From contig NW_008708585.1 in NCBI RefSeq assembly GCF_000327385.1, positions 5,025 to 69,024 of the forward strand: a stretch of DNA of 64,000 nucleotides. Reading direction: 5' to 3'. The position numbers and the translations under genes are program-made. The notes beneath the pieces were generated by a model. The model saw only the letters and a list, made by a program, of their open reading frames with translations. It did no database searches and was not told the DNA's origin. Shown piece by piece: positions 48,479 to 61,864 of the stretch. Origin of the DNA: Lottia gigantea. Its lineage: Eukaryota; Mollusca; Gastropoda; Lottiidae. How positions within the stretch are numbered: the stretch's first letter is position 1; each line of letters starts with the position of its first letter.

Positions 48479-50131
48479 ATGGCGGAGATTTCACTCAACG
48501 TGAGAGCATACTGTAAAATAATACTCCATGCTGCCAAATATCCACATGCGGCTGTTAATGGAATACTCCTGGCAGAGGAGAACAAAACGAAACAATCAAA
48601 ATCACTGAAATTTGTAGATTGTATTCCATTATTCCATATATCATTGAGTTTAGCTCCCATGCTGGAAGTTGCCCTTTTACAGGTAGGATTCAATAAGCCT
48701 ATCCATCCCATAGAATCTAATTGTATCGATCATGTATCAATATTCTTATAATCTAACATCTGGACCATTTTGAATAATACAGATGAATGAAATTGAAGAA
48801 CTGCAAATGTCATTAGGTTTATTCCCTATGATTATTGAGATAAGCTTGATATTTTTATTTTCAGATTGATGGGTATTGTAAAAGTAAAGGTTTAGTCATT
48901 GGTGGTTATTATCAGGCTAATTCTAATTATGAAGATATGACGTAAGTAACACACTACCTTTATTTTATGAATAAATGGAAAGTTATAAACTTTTGATTTG
49001 TTGTCTTATAAGCTTATGCTTAAGGAACAGTGCAGTTTGTGGAATTAACTATCTTGAGGTTTTCATAGTAATGTTAACTAAACAATTTCACAGGGACAGT
49101 TTGCATGTAAAGAACTTAAAAGTTCACCTTCATATTAAAGCTATTGAATAAAACTGTTCGAACTTAACTATTATTTTTCAGTTTGAATCATTCAGCTAAA
49201 GTTGTTGGTAGAAAAATATCAGATCAGATTTCAGATCATATTTCAGAAGCCTGTGTTTTAATGGTAAATATGATAATTAGAATCTGACATATAAAAATTA
49301 TTGAAAATAAAGCCATCAGACAACCACACTATATAATGAGGAAATTTTGGAACAACTGAATTGGTTGTGTTAGCTATTTCTGAAGTAATATTTGATCTTT
49401 CTCTGCTGCTCGGATATAATTTTCTTCATTGTACACTGAGACGTTATACTCTGTAAAAACATGGTCATGTTTTGAGGATTATCTTGAGTTTTCTCCAAGT
49501 TGATAATGAAGTGAATTAGGAGGTTATTCTATTAATGGTTTCAATCATGTTTTTTGTAGATTGATAATAGAAGAATATTACCAGAGTCTTTATCAGAGGC
49601 TTATAAAGTTTATTGTTTTAAAGATAATAATTTTAAAGAATATGATAAAAGGTATTGATTTTGATTTGGAGATATGTACATTGACTGAATTATATTTTGA
49701 AAGTATGCGACTTCAATATCAGATTTAGTTAAGTGAGATATCATCTTGAATGTAAACAAAGTAAAGTTGTTATTGATTAAAAATAGCAAGTAATGCTTTT
49801 GGCTTGATGTTGTTAATAAACCTTCATCGTTTTCAAATTGATTTTCATGGCAAAATTGAAGCATTTTCTCAATGGAGTTCGCTTAAAAAAAAACTAGTTA
49901 GATAGAAGTCTTGTGTTGTTTCCCCCTAATATTTTATTAAGAATTTTGTATCAAAACATCAAATTATCTTTTTTTAGAGACACAGTTGAAGAAGAAACTT
50001 TAACAGTAGCTGGTGATTTACTACGATCTGAAGCTTATAGAAAACTTTTAGATTTTGATAACCATTTAGATGATCTAAATAATGATTGGAGAAATTTAGA
50101 AATAAATCAAGTAATAGATCAATGTGTATAG
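48479..50131 (+). CDS. EMC8: ER membrane protein complex subunit 8
   Basis: Five exons (48479-48682, 48865-48941, 49182-49263, 49560-49651, 49978-50131) join in phase to 202 residues; human EMC8 has 210. Exon 1 gives YCKIILHAAKYPHAAVNGIL and FVDCIPLFHISLSLAPMLEV, both near-identical in vertebrate EMC8/EMC9. Exon 2 has GYYQAN; the end reads KLLDFDNHLDDLNNDWRN, the family's closing signature. The protein has an MPN fold lacking the metal-binding JAMM residues and serves as a cytosolic scaffold in the complex that inserts tail-anchored and polytopic proteins into the ER membrane. Only one gene is seen; the EMC8/EMC9 pair is a vertebrate duplication. All junctions are GT-AG. Confidence 0.96.
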
Positions 50132-51900
50132 TAAATTAATATTATTTATTCAATTTATTGTTTATTTTCTGAGTTGTTATGAAATAAGGTCTTTATGGAT
50201 ATCAAAGCATGAAATATGGAATTTGATCGGGGATATGTTAAGCATTTTAGATATTTTGGTGCATAATAAGAGGCAGTGCTATCTATTTTGAAGAGTCTTA
50301 GATTCGATAAAGACATCAAAATGTGCTTCCAATATATGGGAAATTGTTTGGAGATGAGTTCAAAACAATGCATTTGATTCAGTTTTGAATAGTATTTTGT
50401 AATGCAGATCTTAAGAAAATTTGAATCAAAATTGGGCTTCAGTGATTTTGCATGATTTTTGTGTATAACACACTGCATGATTTGTCACCTTGAAGAGACA
50501 AAACTTTTTGTGTATACTGATTAATCATGAATTATTTTGTATGATTTTTCTATGTGACACATTGCATGATTTGTCAACTTCGAAGAGAATATACCTTATA
50601 ATGATTAATCTTGATTTTGTTAATAATCAGGGTTGAATATGGGCATTATTATCTGAGCTTATTTCATAACTTCCACCTTTTTTTATTTCAATGATTACTG
50701 TATATATTTTGTACATTGATTTTGTCAACTAAACTCTAACTTAGAAATCTTTATAATTTGTTGACAATGTTTTCTGTATGGACTTTAATCTTGGTTATTT
50801 TGACCTACCACTTGGAGAATAGTGAAAAGAAGACAGGAAAATTGAATTAATAGTTATTGGTTTTCACTTATTCTGTCATTATGTTTGTTAACTTTTAAAC
50901 AAGTGTAGAAAAACCCATTTTGATCAGTTTTACGGGTAGTTACAATTAAACTTATTGGGAATAATAACAGGATTATGTCCCTTTGACAGATTATTCAAAT
51001 ATCTCTATATAGGAGCTGTATCAGAAAGAATCATAATCGCATTTTATCACCAGACACCTGGTACCATTCTTCATTTGGAATTGTCAACTCTGCATCAGTT
51101 TCAGAGTTCACATGTAGCTCTTTGAAACAATTTGGTATTATATTGTACTGTATGATTTGGGAGTAAGATATGTATGAAAGAATGAATCCTTTGTATATGT
51201 AAATTTAATGATGTGTTAAATGGCAGAAATGGACATAATTTTGTGTTATGTAACTTGTATCTATAGACTATCTAAAACATATCTTATTGAAAGTAACTTA
51301 AAAAACAAACTTAGTTAATTCTAAAGGCAATTCTGACTCATTATTGCTTTGAAATATTAATCTACCAACTATCTCTTTATGTTTTGTGGGTAGATTTATA
51401 AAGATATCAGACCGTAATAAATTACTTTTCAAATATTTAGTTATGTATTTTGACAGATTCAATCAATATTCATATTCACTTTCATGATTTTGTCATTCAT
51501 ATTTGTTCTCACACCTTAATTGGAAATCTTGTAATGGAATGGGCGTTCTTCAGTTCTTGTTTTTCGCATTTGCAAGGCTGGATGTAATTTGACAAGCAAC
51601 AAAGAAAAATACCCCTTATTTTGCAAATGAGTACTTCCAATCATACTTATATTAATACGAAGTATGCATGTTTGGAAGAGTTCACTTAAAGGTTGAGGGG
51701 TATACAGCCTTGCCTATTTGAGCATGCAAGTTTTAAGTATAGAAATGATAGATAGTGCTATTCAATACAATGTCAAGAAAATGTCCTGTTTATGTATGAT
51801 GTTGAATTTTTCATTGTTATATGTATATATTGAACTGTAATCAAACATTTTTTTTAAGTCCACAAACATATTGAGAAATAAATGAAATCAACTGAACAGT
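50132..51900 (+). other. probable long 3' untranslated region of EMC8
   Basis: Candidate AATAAA signals lie at 51416-51421 and 51877-51882. None nearer the stop was seen. The interval is free of recognised repeats until the SINE at 51978, in keeping with a transcribed trailer. The true end is not determinable here. Confidence 0.35.
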
Positions 51901-51971
51901 TTCATATTTTTCTTTGAATTATCTCCCTTAGACTTAATGTTCAGAGGCACTTTACTCACTGTACATTTCAC

Positions 51972-52235
51972 TGAAAATGAAATTAATGAAGTTTTACGTC
52001 TTACTTTTCTGCACCTAATGGGCTAATTAAGACGGGAAACGCCATGTAGTGTACAATTAGGGAAATTTTGTCAAGACAGCGGCATTAGCCTACTCTTTTT
52101 GATTTCGAGGGATCTTACAAACACACCCTGTGGCTGTATCACGATGCCCCTGTTTATTGGTCCATTCCAACGACTTGTTTTCCATGTCAGCCTCTCCGAC
52201 CTGCATCACTGAAGGGAATGACATTTTTCTGCAAA
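51972..52235 (-). mobile_element. SINE, 5'-truncated, moderately conserved
   Basis: It runs from the tail words 'gaaatgaaattaatgaag' through 'gcacctaatgggctaattaa', 'cagcggcattagcctactc' and 'gagggatctta' to 'gacctgcatcactgaaggg'. The tRNA-like head is missing. Confidence 0.8.
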
Positions 52236-52239
52236 ATTT

Positions 52240-54690
52240 TTCTGCAAAGTCCGTAACTTTTCGACTCGCATTTCATTGTTGAATATGACAGAGCAGATGA
52301 GAGTGCAAATATGCTTTATGAATTTTTCCGTACATTCCATAACTACGGAATGTGATTAATTTGTCATTAGTATCAGTGATTTCAAGTCAAGGCGAATAAC
52401 TCATATCCTCAAATAATAACTTGAAATTCCACAACCGACTTTTGCTATGTCAAGATGATCTTACATTTTTCGAAGTTTTAAGGGAATCGTCTTTTCTCTC
52501 TGTTTAACAGGCTGGAAAGTCAGATAATATCTTTGGCCAAAAAACAAACCTAATAAACCCGAATTTGTTAATTTTAAAACAGATTCAGAAAATGATAATT
52601 ATAAATATTCAAAGAGAATTTCAGTGCAAACTCGCCTGATAAATATCTTGATTAATATCGACAAAAGAGGTGCAGTCTAATATTTCTTGAAAGATCAGTT
52701 TTTTCGACAACAAACAAATGACTCGCGCATTTAAGTATGAATTCGTATGAATATTTGCTATATCACGATATCAATTCCAGCTATCAGATTAACTTTCAGA
52801 ATTGAAATTCGACGTAGGTGTCCCCACAATTCAACTATAGGTAAATGTGTAAGTTAAGACTTTCGTCCCTACTAGGCCGATATTAATGTTATTCAATTGA
52901 AATATTAGCCTATAAATAATACTTTGTTAACGGTAATACCCATTTGTATTTTCTCATAATCTAGGTGTTTATACTTAACACATCTGTTCACTATTAGCAT
53001 AAAATATACCGAAGACCTTTATCTAAATATCCAATTGAAATCAACCTTAGAAGGATATTTTGGCCATGCTGTATGGAATAAAGTTTGGTTGATTCATAAC
53101 TCTGTGTTTCATAATTTTACATGAGTACACGGCATTTGATTGGACACTTGTTGAAATTTACGAAAATAGATACAGTTATGACGCAGTTATCGGACCTGTA
53201 TTATTAGATACAATATGGAAATAATGCAAAAGAGTGCCGAAAGATTTAGCATCTAGTGTCTGACAGCTTCTACTATCAAGCCTCTTACTACTAGTACTAG
53301 TGTTATAGTACTACTACTGTGGCATCTTCACTCATAGAATCATCGATCTTTCCACCAACCATACCATCCCACTCATTAAACTAGACTTCTCTTTCTACTC
53401 GCGGCAAACGATTCGACTTTACATCGTCCTTCATAGATCTTTCATGTCAATGACATCTTCACGTAAATATACCATCAGATCGTAGCGCTATTGTGTATTT
53501 TTGAGCATATTGTTAAGATAAGTGCCAAATTAATTGATGATAACGAATGATGTATCCTGTATTATATCACTATCATCGTGAATACAGTCGGAAGTATTGA
53601 TGTTTCTATTTTTAGATGTGTGTAAGTATAAATCGTATATTTTTATTTGTAAATATACGTCGTTATTTTACTAATATTATCATATAACTTTAGTAAGCAA
53701 AGTTATATCTTTATCCCTTTGAAAACAACGGCACAGCCCATTCTCAACTGGCTGACTATGAAGGTTTCACAAACATAGGCTTAAGATTAAACTTGTAAGT
53801 AACAAGGTTTCACTTGCCACTCTCATTTACGTATCTCATTCACATCAAGAGGTTACTTCAGGACTAGTGGCGTCATTTTTATCTAAAAAGTACGAATACG
53901 GAAAGAATGGGGTCACACATAGTTCTTTACTATTTACTGATTTGAAAAGTCTTTGGCACATAGAACCCTTCTATTTCCGATAATACTATGTATGTTTTAT
54001 ACTTCTAAATCAAATATTTGCTTTTGATATGGAGATATCCTATTTCAATGCATTACTGATTACCTTGAGAAGTGCTTTTTAATTAAAACATTTTCATTAG
54101 TATAACAATTATTGAATATTTTTTTTGTATATTGATTAATGCATACAGTCCTTGATCTTTATACGATAACCCCTTTCTGATCACTTTTATTACTGTCGTT
54201 CGTTGGGTGGAGATGTCTTTAAAGTGAGATTAACTTTTTTAACTATTTTAAATATCTATCTGAAAGTCTGAGAGCTTAAAACTGGACGTTTCGGTCAAAA
54301 AGGTGTGAAAATCGGACTAAGAACGAGAATGATTTTAATATGTTTTAAAAAAAATCATAAATCATGTTTTTTTAACGGTTCTGGTTTTTGAAGGAAGCAC
54401 AAGTCACACTCTACCTTTAATTAAGCATAATGAAAGTTTATTGGAAATCATTTGATGGAATAATCCTGATTGTCTGTGAATACGATAAAAGTTAATTATA
54501 GCTGTAGGTGTATAATATGTATCAAGGTTACATTGTTGTTATTAGTTGGTATATCCATTATAATTATTGAAATATTTTTCTTAACAAGCTAATTATCTGC
54601 ACTGTTCACAATAGGCTAATTCTACCTGGAGGTAACAGGATTAATGAGACTTATTGATCAAGTAGAAATGTAATAATTTCCGAACCAGTT
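52240..54690. other. non-coding DNA with one dispersed repeat
   Basis: No gene recognised. 53145-53210 ('gacacttgttgaaatttacg' through 'gcagttatcggacctgtatt') resembles 57225-57295 in the same order, marking a further dispersed family. Confidence 0.45.
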
Positions 54691-54696
54691 TATTCA

Positions 54697-54905
54697 ATAA
54701 CGTAACACGATTTTATGGTATACTGCTATTTGTGTACGTCCAGTAACAGAACAGATTTTATGGTATACCGATATTGTTGTATAATATCCAATAACGCACA
54801 GTTTTATGCCATACTGCTATGGCGTATATCCAATAACGCAACACAGTTTTATGCCATACTCCTCTTGGTGAATATCCAAAACGCACTGGCTATTTGCACC
54901 GTCAC
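54697..54905. repeat. degenerate outlying units of the 46-bp minisatellite
   Basis: Four to five diverged units ('aacgcaacacagttttatgc' plus 'catactcctcttggtgaata') precede the main array by about 170 bp. They are older and less alike than the core. Confidence 0.75.
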
Positions 54906-55069
54906 GATGCGTATTCTCTATCGCTGCTAACCACGGTACGGATAAAATAGAACACAATAGGCGGGCTAATATTTGGGGTTTTTTAAAAACGTGAAACCAT
55001 TTTGATTGTGAAGAATGATATTTTGAAGTTAGGTAGGGATGGCCATATGTTTGTACTGTTGCGGTACGA

Positions 55070-56330
55070 ATAGCCTATTCAAAAACGTAACCGAGTTTCA
55101 TGTTATACTGCTCTTGAAATAAATCGATAACATACCGCAATTTTATGCTATATTATTTCTGGTGAATATTCAATTACGTATCGCAATTTTATGCTATACT
55201 ATTTTTGGTGTATATTAAATAACGTAACGCAATTTTATGCTATACTATTTCTGGTAATATTCGATAACGTAACACAATTTTATGCTATACTATTTTTGGT
55301 ATATATTCTATAACATAACACAATTTTATGTTATACTATTTTTGGTATATATTCTATAACGTAACACAATTTTATGCTATACTATTTTTGGTGTATATTC
55401 TATAACGTAAAACAATTTTATGTTATACTATTTTTGGTGTATATTCTATAACGTAAAACAATTTTATGTTATACTATTTTTGGTATATATTCTATAACAT
55501 AACACAATTTTATGCTATACTATTTTTGGTGTATATTCTATAACGTAAAACAATTTTATGTTATACTATTTTTGGTGTATATTCTATAACGTAAAACAAT
55601 TTTATGTTATACTATTTTTGGTATATATTCTATAACGTAACACAATTTTATGTTATACTATTTTTGGTGTATATTCTATAACGTAAAACAATGTTATGTT
55701 ATACTATTTTTGGTATATATTCTATAACGTAACACAATTTTATGCTATACTATTTTTTGTGTATATTCTATAACGTAAAACAATTTTATGTTATACTATT
55801 TTTGGTGTATATTCTATAACGTAAAACAATTTTATGTTATACTATTTTTGGTATATATTCTATAACGTAAAACAATGTTATGTTATACTATTTTTGGTAT
55901 ATATTCTATAACGTAACACAATTTTATGCTATACTATTTTTGGTGTATATTCTATAACGTAAAACAATTTTATGTTATACTATTTTTGGTGTATATTCTA
56001 TAACGTAAAACAATTTTATGTTATACTATTTTTGGTATATATTCTATAACATAACACAATTTTATGCTATACTATTTTTGGTGTATATTCTATAACGTAA
56101 AACAATGTTATGTTATACTATTTTTGGTGTATATTCTATAACGTAAAACAATTTTATGTTACACTATTTTTAGTGTATATTCTATAACGTAAAACAATTT
56201 TATGTTATACTCATCGTTGTGAATATTCAGTAACGTAACACAATTTTTGGAATACTATAATATTGTATGTTCTTAATGTGACACATTTTATACGTTTGAT
56301 GTAACGTAATTCCATGGTATCTTATTCTTG
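55070..56330. repeat. 46-bp minisatellite with higher-order structure, about 27 units
   Basis: The unit is 'attctataacgtaaaacaat' plus 'tttatgttat', 'actatttttg' and 'gtgtat'. Two main variants alternate (cacaa...gctat and aaacaa...gttat, with ggtgtat or ggtatat). The core repeats a three-unit block of about 138 bp. Units at both ends are diverged while central ones are almost identical, which is the pattern left by unequal exchange. Confidence 0.95.
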
Positions 56331-56339
56331 ATTTTTATT

Positions 56340-57770
56340 GAATACTATGTTTAAGTACACCAAATAAAAAGTTATTTTCATCCGAACCAATTAATGCGTT
56401 ACGTAACAGTAGTTTTGCCTTATGATTTTCATTGTAGCCTACACGGCGTTTAGGTAATTTACACTGTCAATATATCAAGTAAATGATTTATTGGTACGGA
56501 AAATATAATAGCAAATTGGGTTATTAGATTGCAAGAAAATAATTAGGATTTTTTCAGCAAACGGAGGAAGAATTTCTAAAATGTCTATCAGAAACCTCGG
56601 TTATAAGTTATAATTTGAGACAGTGGTCTTTTCGTTGAAATTCGTATTCGGTCTACCTTTAACACTTCATACTTAAATCTAAACGAATTTTAAAAGTCTA
56701 CTAAGTATTTTATTTTGACTAATGGCAAACTTTATAGATAGATTATGTCATAGATTATAAATGTCTTGCTTGTTTGATTTAAATACATATGATGAGTAGT
56801 GTTTCCGGAACGTTTAAAAGTGCAAACATGCTCTTGTCAGGTCAATTTGATGAATTGATTTGTCAAATGTGAAGGTCGAAGTTACAATTTCGGCTTGTCT
56901 GGTGTGATAGGGAGATTCTGACAGAAATGACATTGAACGACTTATCTGGCAACGTTTGAAGTGATTCGACCTATTTACCTAAGTAAAGTTGAATTCAATC
57001 AAGCGTCCGAGGGCGCCAAAATAGGTTTTGCTTCATTGCTATGAAAGCAATTAGTGTTGCATACGATTAACTTCAGTTCATTTTTAACTCAATAGCATGC
57101 ATACTGAAGAGCTACCCATTTGTTGAAGTGTTCAATTCGAATTCAAATTTCAAAGGAGTTTTTGAACAATGTTGTAGTGATAAGTGTGTAGTATTACAGA
57201 TATATTAGTACATTGCAATGGTCGAACAAGTGTTGAAATTTACAGAAATCGATAAAGTGATTGCACAGTTAGTTATCGAACCTAATATCTTAAAATCTTA
57301 ATACTTAATACTTTACCGTGGAAAGATAGATTTTCAGAAAGTGGTGTTCTAAATGAAAATAAACCATCTTTAACATTTAAGATTCATATGGCGTACATAT
57401 TGCTATTTCAGATAAATTCTGTTGTTTTGGTGGTCTTTTTCCGATTTCTCTTTGTAAGTGTACTGCAATGAGTGTGTTTTTTAATGCCCAATAATATATC
57501 TTGAGGTGCAGTTTTTGCACTCCTTGACTGTCGCCCTTCATACATGACACAGTCGAAATCCCCATCAATCTACATTATATCATAATGCATTTACTTAGAA
57601 ATAAATAGAATTTTAAAAAGTTTATACTCAATGACATATTGACATATTTTTGTCAGCTATGTCAAAATGTCGAACAATGACATATTACTGTGCCTTAAGA
57701 ACTTTATCACTTTTATTTGTTTTAAAAAATCTGTCGAGTACAAATACCATTGTACCCTTGGGCATTCCAT
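56340..57770. other. non-coding DNA, nothing else recognised
   Basis: Apart from the dispersed-repeat fragment near 57225-57295, no exon, RNA gene or transposon end was recognised. Confidence 0.45.
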
Positions 57771-57779
57771 AGTATATAT

Positions 57780-57915
57780 AGTGGCGGAGCCAGGTTTACG
57801 TCCGAGAGGGGGGGGGGGGGGATATCTGAGGTGATTTTTGACCGAAAAACATATGCCATATATTTTGTTCATCTCGAAAGTTTTTATCCTACCCCGAAGA
57901 AGCATCGTATATAAA
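57780..57915. repeat. possible hAT-type element end with poly-G tract
   Basis: TAGTGGCGGAGCCAGG begins the segment and is followed by a run of about 14 G. The first words resemble the CAGTGGCG end of the MITE at 22447. The matching right end was not found, so this is a tentative fragment. Confidence 0.4.
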
Positions 57916-57919
57916 TGTA

Positions 57920-58805
57920 TATTTGTGAAATTTTGCCATATTAGATTAAAAGCAGAAGAAAGATTTTGACATTTTATCTAAAATAACAATTTACTGTCAT
58001 ATTTTCTGAGATTACAGACGAAACAGACCTCATTTTCTTTTTCTGAAAAGGCCTACTGACGGCTGAAATTGGGGTGTATTAGTTGAAGAAAGCAATTATT
58101 TAGACGACTATATCCCTTTAATAAGAATACACTCCTATATTGTTTTTAAAATGTCTGCAGTATTGAAGGATAATAGGATAATATATCACTATATATTTAT
58201 TCTAGAACTAGTTATATTGATTGCTTTCAAAATGATTGTAAAATCTATGTTTATACGTTTTAGATGAGAAATGTCATTCTAAATTCTGTTCCAAACAATC
58301 CCAACAAAAAGTTCCTTGATAATGCCAAGAACTATACAATGGAATTATTTCATTTAGATTAAAACGCACTAGTGACTTCACTACAATCAAAATCAATTTT
58401 TTATAGTAATTTTCTCAGTTCAGATCAGGATTAAGCCTATAAATAAAATCTGTTTCTAAACAATACAGTAAAATACAATTTGCGATACTGATAATAAACT
58501 GTTTGTGACGTCGTGACATGCAAACTTTCAATTTCAATCAGGAAAACATCAGGCGCCCGTTTTTAGGCATGGTAACTATAAAATATTGATTTTACCGTTA
58601 ATTTAAATGGAAAACAAAGAATATGAATATGATATATATTTACTATACTGCTTAAAGGTTAAAAGTTCTTTTTCTCTTACTTGGCGTCACCAAACCTTAC
58701 GTTTGTAATCTAAATCTTAAGTAATGGCTTAAGATAGACGTGTATTCGTCTAATTAGGGCCGAGACAACATTCTAAAATAACAGGTCGAATTTTGTCTTG
58801 TCCCA
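57920..58805. other. non-coding DNA, nothing recognised
   Basis: AT-rich sequence without supportable features. Confidence 0.45.
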
Positions 58806-58809
58806 TCAG

Positions 58810-58990
58810 GAAATGAATGAACCAAATGGTGTATTACGTCCCATCTTTCTGCACCTAGAAATAAAAAAGGTAGTTGATTCAAGAAGAGACCGAATATTTA
58901 ATAATTTATGTATATACTAAAACTAGAATAGAATTGAACTCATGACTTGTATCCCCCAAACAAAGGTTCATTTCACTAAGACAATGAATA
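58810..58990 (-). mobile_element. short SINE: shared tail joined to a different tRNA-like head
   Basis: 58811-58858 carries the tail words of the main SINE ('attacgtcccatctttctgc' and 'accta'). At 58925-58990 the minus strand reads a tRNA-like head with GTCTTAGTGAAATGAACC and GAGTTCAATTC. The internal body is absent. It may be an internally deleted copy, a chimera, or a separate SINE family sharing the tail. Confidence 0.45.
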
Positions 58991-58999
58991 ATAATATAT

Positions 59000-60430
59000 T
59001 GATGTTAAAAGTTGAAGTTATAATAGTCCCACCTATTCATTTATACCATTGTTTGTAGATTTAAAAATTTCAAATTAACATTGTTTGATTTAGGGTTTAT
59101 TTAGGGGACAATCGTACTCATTTCAGATCACGCCTGTTGAACCTGAACAACTTTATTCGTTTGTATTGGCAAGGCTTAGGCAAAAGTTATGATTCTGGAA
59201 TTCTCAAATTATCTTTACACTGAGGGGGTTGTGACGTAATCGAATCAGTGATCATGGAAATGTTACTTATGATACATGATTATGTTTTGGAAGCAAAAAC
59301 TACTTGATTCTTTTCCAAAAGTTCCCCATGTAAAATAGATATGCATTACCAACTTAATAGTTGGCAATTGATCACATAGCCATAGCAAGAAAACTAATCT
59401 AAAGATGAATTGGCCCACGTTCATAAGGATTTCAAACAGGTGGCTTTGTCAGTATAATTAGCCTATCAAGGAATGGTACACCCTATCATTAAATATCTCA
59501 AGAGCCCACTGCGATTTTACAGATCTCGGCTGACTCTCGTCGTCTGTTTTATTCACATCAGCGCCTGGAAATTGATGAAATAAACAATCGGTGCCATAAA
59601 TTACTGGCCCTACAGCGATTCTGGTTACGTAATGTACAATTCTGTAATGTTCAAATCAACACATGAAGACATTAAGAGTACATTATCAATGGTGGTCACT
59701 GATAGAAAGTTGTCTGTCATCAATTAAAATCAGATGAAAGTGGCCATTGACTTGGTACTCATTCAATAACAAACAATAATCTTGTTATCAGATCTATTGG
59801 GAATTCTTTTTCCCCAAACTAAATCATGAAATTAGTCTCATAAAATCTGGTACAATGTTAGAAAAATACACCACATTGTCCAAATACTTTAACATCTATA
59901 GAGCTTATTGTTAGCAATCGAAATTATCTTGTGCAACTGCTAGAAAATTGGCATCGGTAGTTTTCTTTGCTCAGAATGTATTGAAGGTTTAAAAGATACC
60001 TTAATCGGGGTTATGTCGTCCCAATTTCGTTCAATAATTAAATATTGTCATCGAATATTCATTCATGCATTTATTATAAAAAAAAAAATTCATTAGCATT
60101 AGAAACTATACGCAATAATTTCAGTCTAAAATATGCATTCTTGGTGCATTCGATTATTTGATTCTTCTATCATTTATTAAATTTCATTAATATATTCAAA
60201 AGTTTATGCGGACCTTGTTATGCATGTCGGATATCTTATTTATTTAAACTTCCTGATAGAACTCTTAACAGATCCTTATCTTCAGATGTCAGCGTTCAAT
60301 GACCCTGAGCATATTGTTACATAATACATTGACCAGTCTGTGAGGGTCGACAGATTCATTCTTTATTCGCTTGACCATCGGTCATTGACATGCTTGTTTA
60401 TACAGTGTGGTAATATTACAGCATTTTCTC
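59000..60430. other. non-coding DNA, nothing recognised
   Basis: No coding or repeat features could be supported. Confidence 0.45.
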
Positions 60431-60437
60431 TTGGCAG

Positions 60438-60469
60438 TGGCTATTTACCACGCCAGTGGTAAATAGCCA
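60438..60469. repeat. perfect 32-bp hairpin
   Basis: TGGCTATTTACCAC and its exact complement GTGGTAAATAGCCA flank a 4-base loop, GCCA. Fourteen perfectly paired bases would form a stable stem in single-stranded DNA or RNA. It is not next to a gene, so it is not a processing signal of any gene recognised here. Confidence 0.9.
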
Positions 60470-60474
60470 TAAGT

Positions 60475-61135
60475 AACCTTACAGATTGATCATGATTTGA
60501 TATTCTTTTCGGAAAAAATTGCTTAAACCTACCTAAATATTTGAAATAACGATTTTGCAATCAAATACTAATCCTGTTCATCAAAAATTCCCTTTTTGAA
60601 ATGAATGAAATCTTGGCTACGACACTGAGTAAGTAATGTATATTTCCACAAAAATTGTAATGTTGTGTCCTATGGATATTAGGGTGATATGAGAATAAAA
60701 ATCCCATAAAAGCGCAGGCCTAGGTCATGAAGTAAGAATTTTATATTTAGCTGTGCTGTTAAACGTCTTTTTCATGTTTTGCCCCTAATTCGTTCGCCCT
60801 GGGTCCGTTCGCTCCACAATATTTTGTGACACAATAATCCATGATCCACAAAATTTGGACAAAAAGTTTAAATATTTGTTTTATTGTCAAACTTGGTCAC
60901 TTATAAATTTAAAAAGGACCCGTTCGGCGTCCGCTATCATGTGACTAAAAACTGACTTGTTAGCCTTTATCAAACCTTTTCCAATTTGTCGTCCAGAAAC
61001 TTGCCTTCACTAACACATGTTGTTTCTCTAAACGATTCTATATTCCTAAAAGTGTCCAGAATTAACATGAATACGAAACAAATAAATAAATTATGTAAAA
61101 ACCGCTAAAGTTCCTTAAAATTCTCAAGAAAGTGG
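60475..61135. other. non-coding DNA, nothing recognised
   Basis: GGGTCCGTTCGC and GGACCCGTTCGGCGTCC occur about 125 bp apart but do not pair as transposon ends. Confidence 0.4.
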
Positions 61136-61139
61136 AAAC

Positions 61140-61325
61140 ATGGCTCACTTTTCAACTCGATTCATGTATCATGGAACAAGGGACAGTTACACCAATTTTT
61201 TGACCAATCATACTTTAGTCTCAGAAACAGGATTGTTTTAGCTAAGCCAATCAGTAATAGTGTTCAGAGCTCACCGTCAAAATTTGAGCCTTCAAACTCA
61301 CATGTGAATTATCCTTGTTTGAAAC
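61140..61325 (-). repeat. dispersed repeat, family A, copy 4 (inverted)
   Basis: In complement it reads the same ordered blocks: 'gctcaaattttgacggtgag', 'aacactattactgattggct', 'cctgtttctgagactaaagt' and 'atgattggtc'. It abuts the left edge of the next minisatellite. Confidence 0.7.
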
Positions 61326-61327
61326 TA

Positions 61328-61562
61328 GTATACAGAAGAGGTCAGTAATGATACAGATATTGACAGTGTTTGACTGTAGTTTGTAGTAGAGGTCAGTAAT
61401 GATACAGATATTGACAGTAGTATGTAGTAGAGGTCAGTAATGATGCAGATGTGGATTCTGTTTGACAGTAGTTTGTAGTAGAGGTCAGTAATGATACAGA
61501 TATTGGCAGTGTTTGTAGTATGTAGTAGAGATCAGTAATGATACAGATATTGGTAGTCTTAG
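61328..61562 (+). repeat. ~50-bp minisatellite, first cluster
   Basis: About five units of 'gtagtagaggtcagtaatga' plus 'tacagatattgacagtgttt' and 'gactgtagttt'. It is separated from the second cluster by about 300 bp of unrelated sequence. Confidence 0.9.
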
Positions 61563-61564
61563 GG

Positions 61565-61584
61565 TGTATTGAGACGAGTCTCAA
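61565..61584. repeat. short palindrome ATTGAGAC-GA-GTCTCAAT
   Basis: Eight-base arms surround a 2-base spacer at the right edge of the first minisatellite cluster. A related phrase, ATTGAGATTCGTCTCAAT, occurs near 8578. Confidence 0.7.
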
Positions 61585-61864
61585 TGAAAGCACTGGCCTA
61601 GATCACAGAGCAATAGATAAGTCTATCAATTATGTGAAAATTAGTTAGTCATTAGTATGATTATAGTTGAAAAGACACACACACAATCATACACTGCATG
61701 TTATATAATATACTGTATATAGCCATGGCACCAGTCCTGAAATAAGTATTCCCTGAAATCTAACTTAGAAATCGATTAATTTATTGATATAACATGATAC
61801 ATTTATATGAAGAAATATCTGCTCATAGGATGAATGGGAATTGTTCAATGGTTCAGTTTTTGAC

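Noticed and set aside
54697-56330. Possible CRISPR-like array of regular repeats
   Set aside because: The units are directly tandem with no unique spacers, and the genome is eukaryotic.
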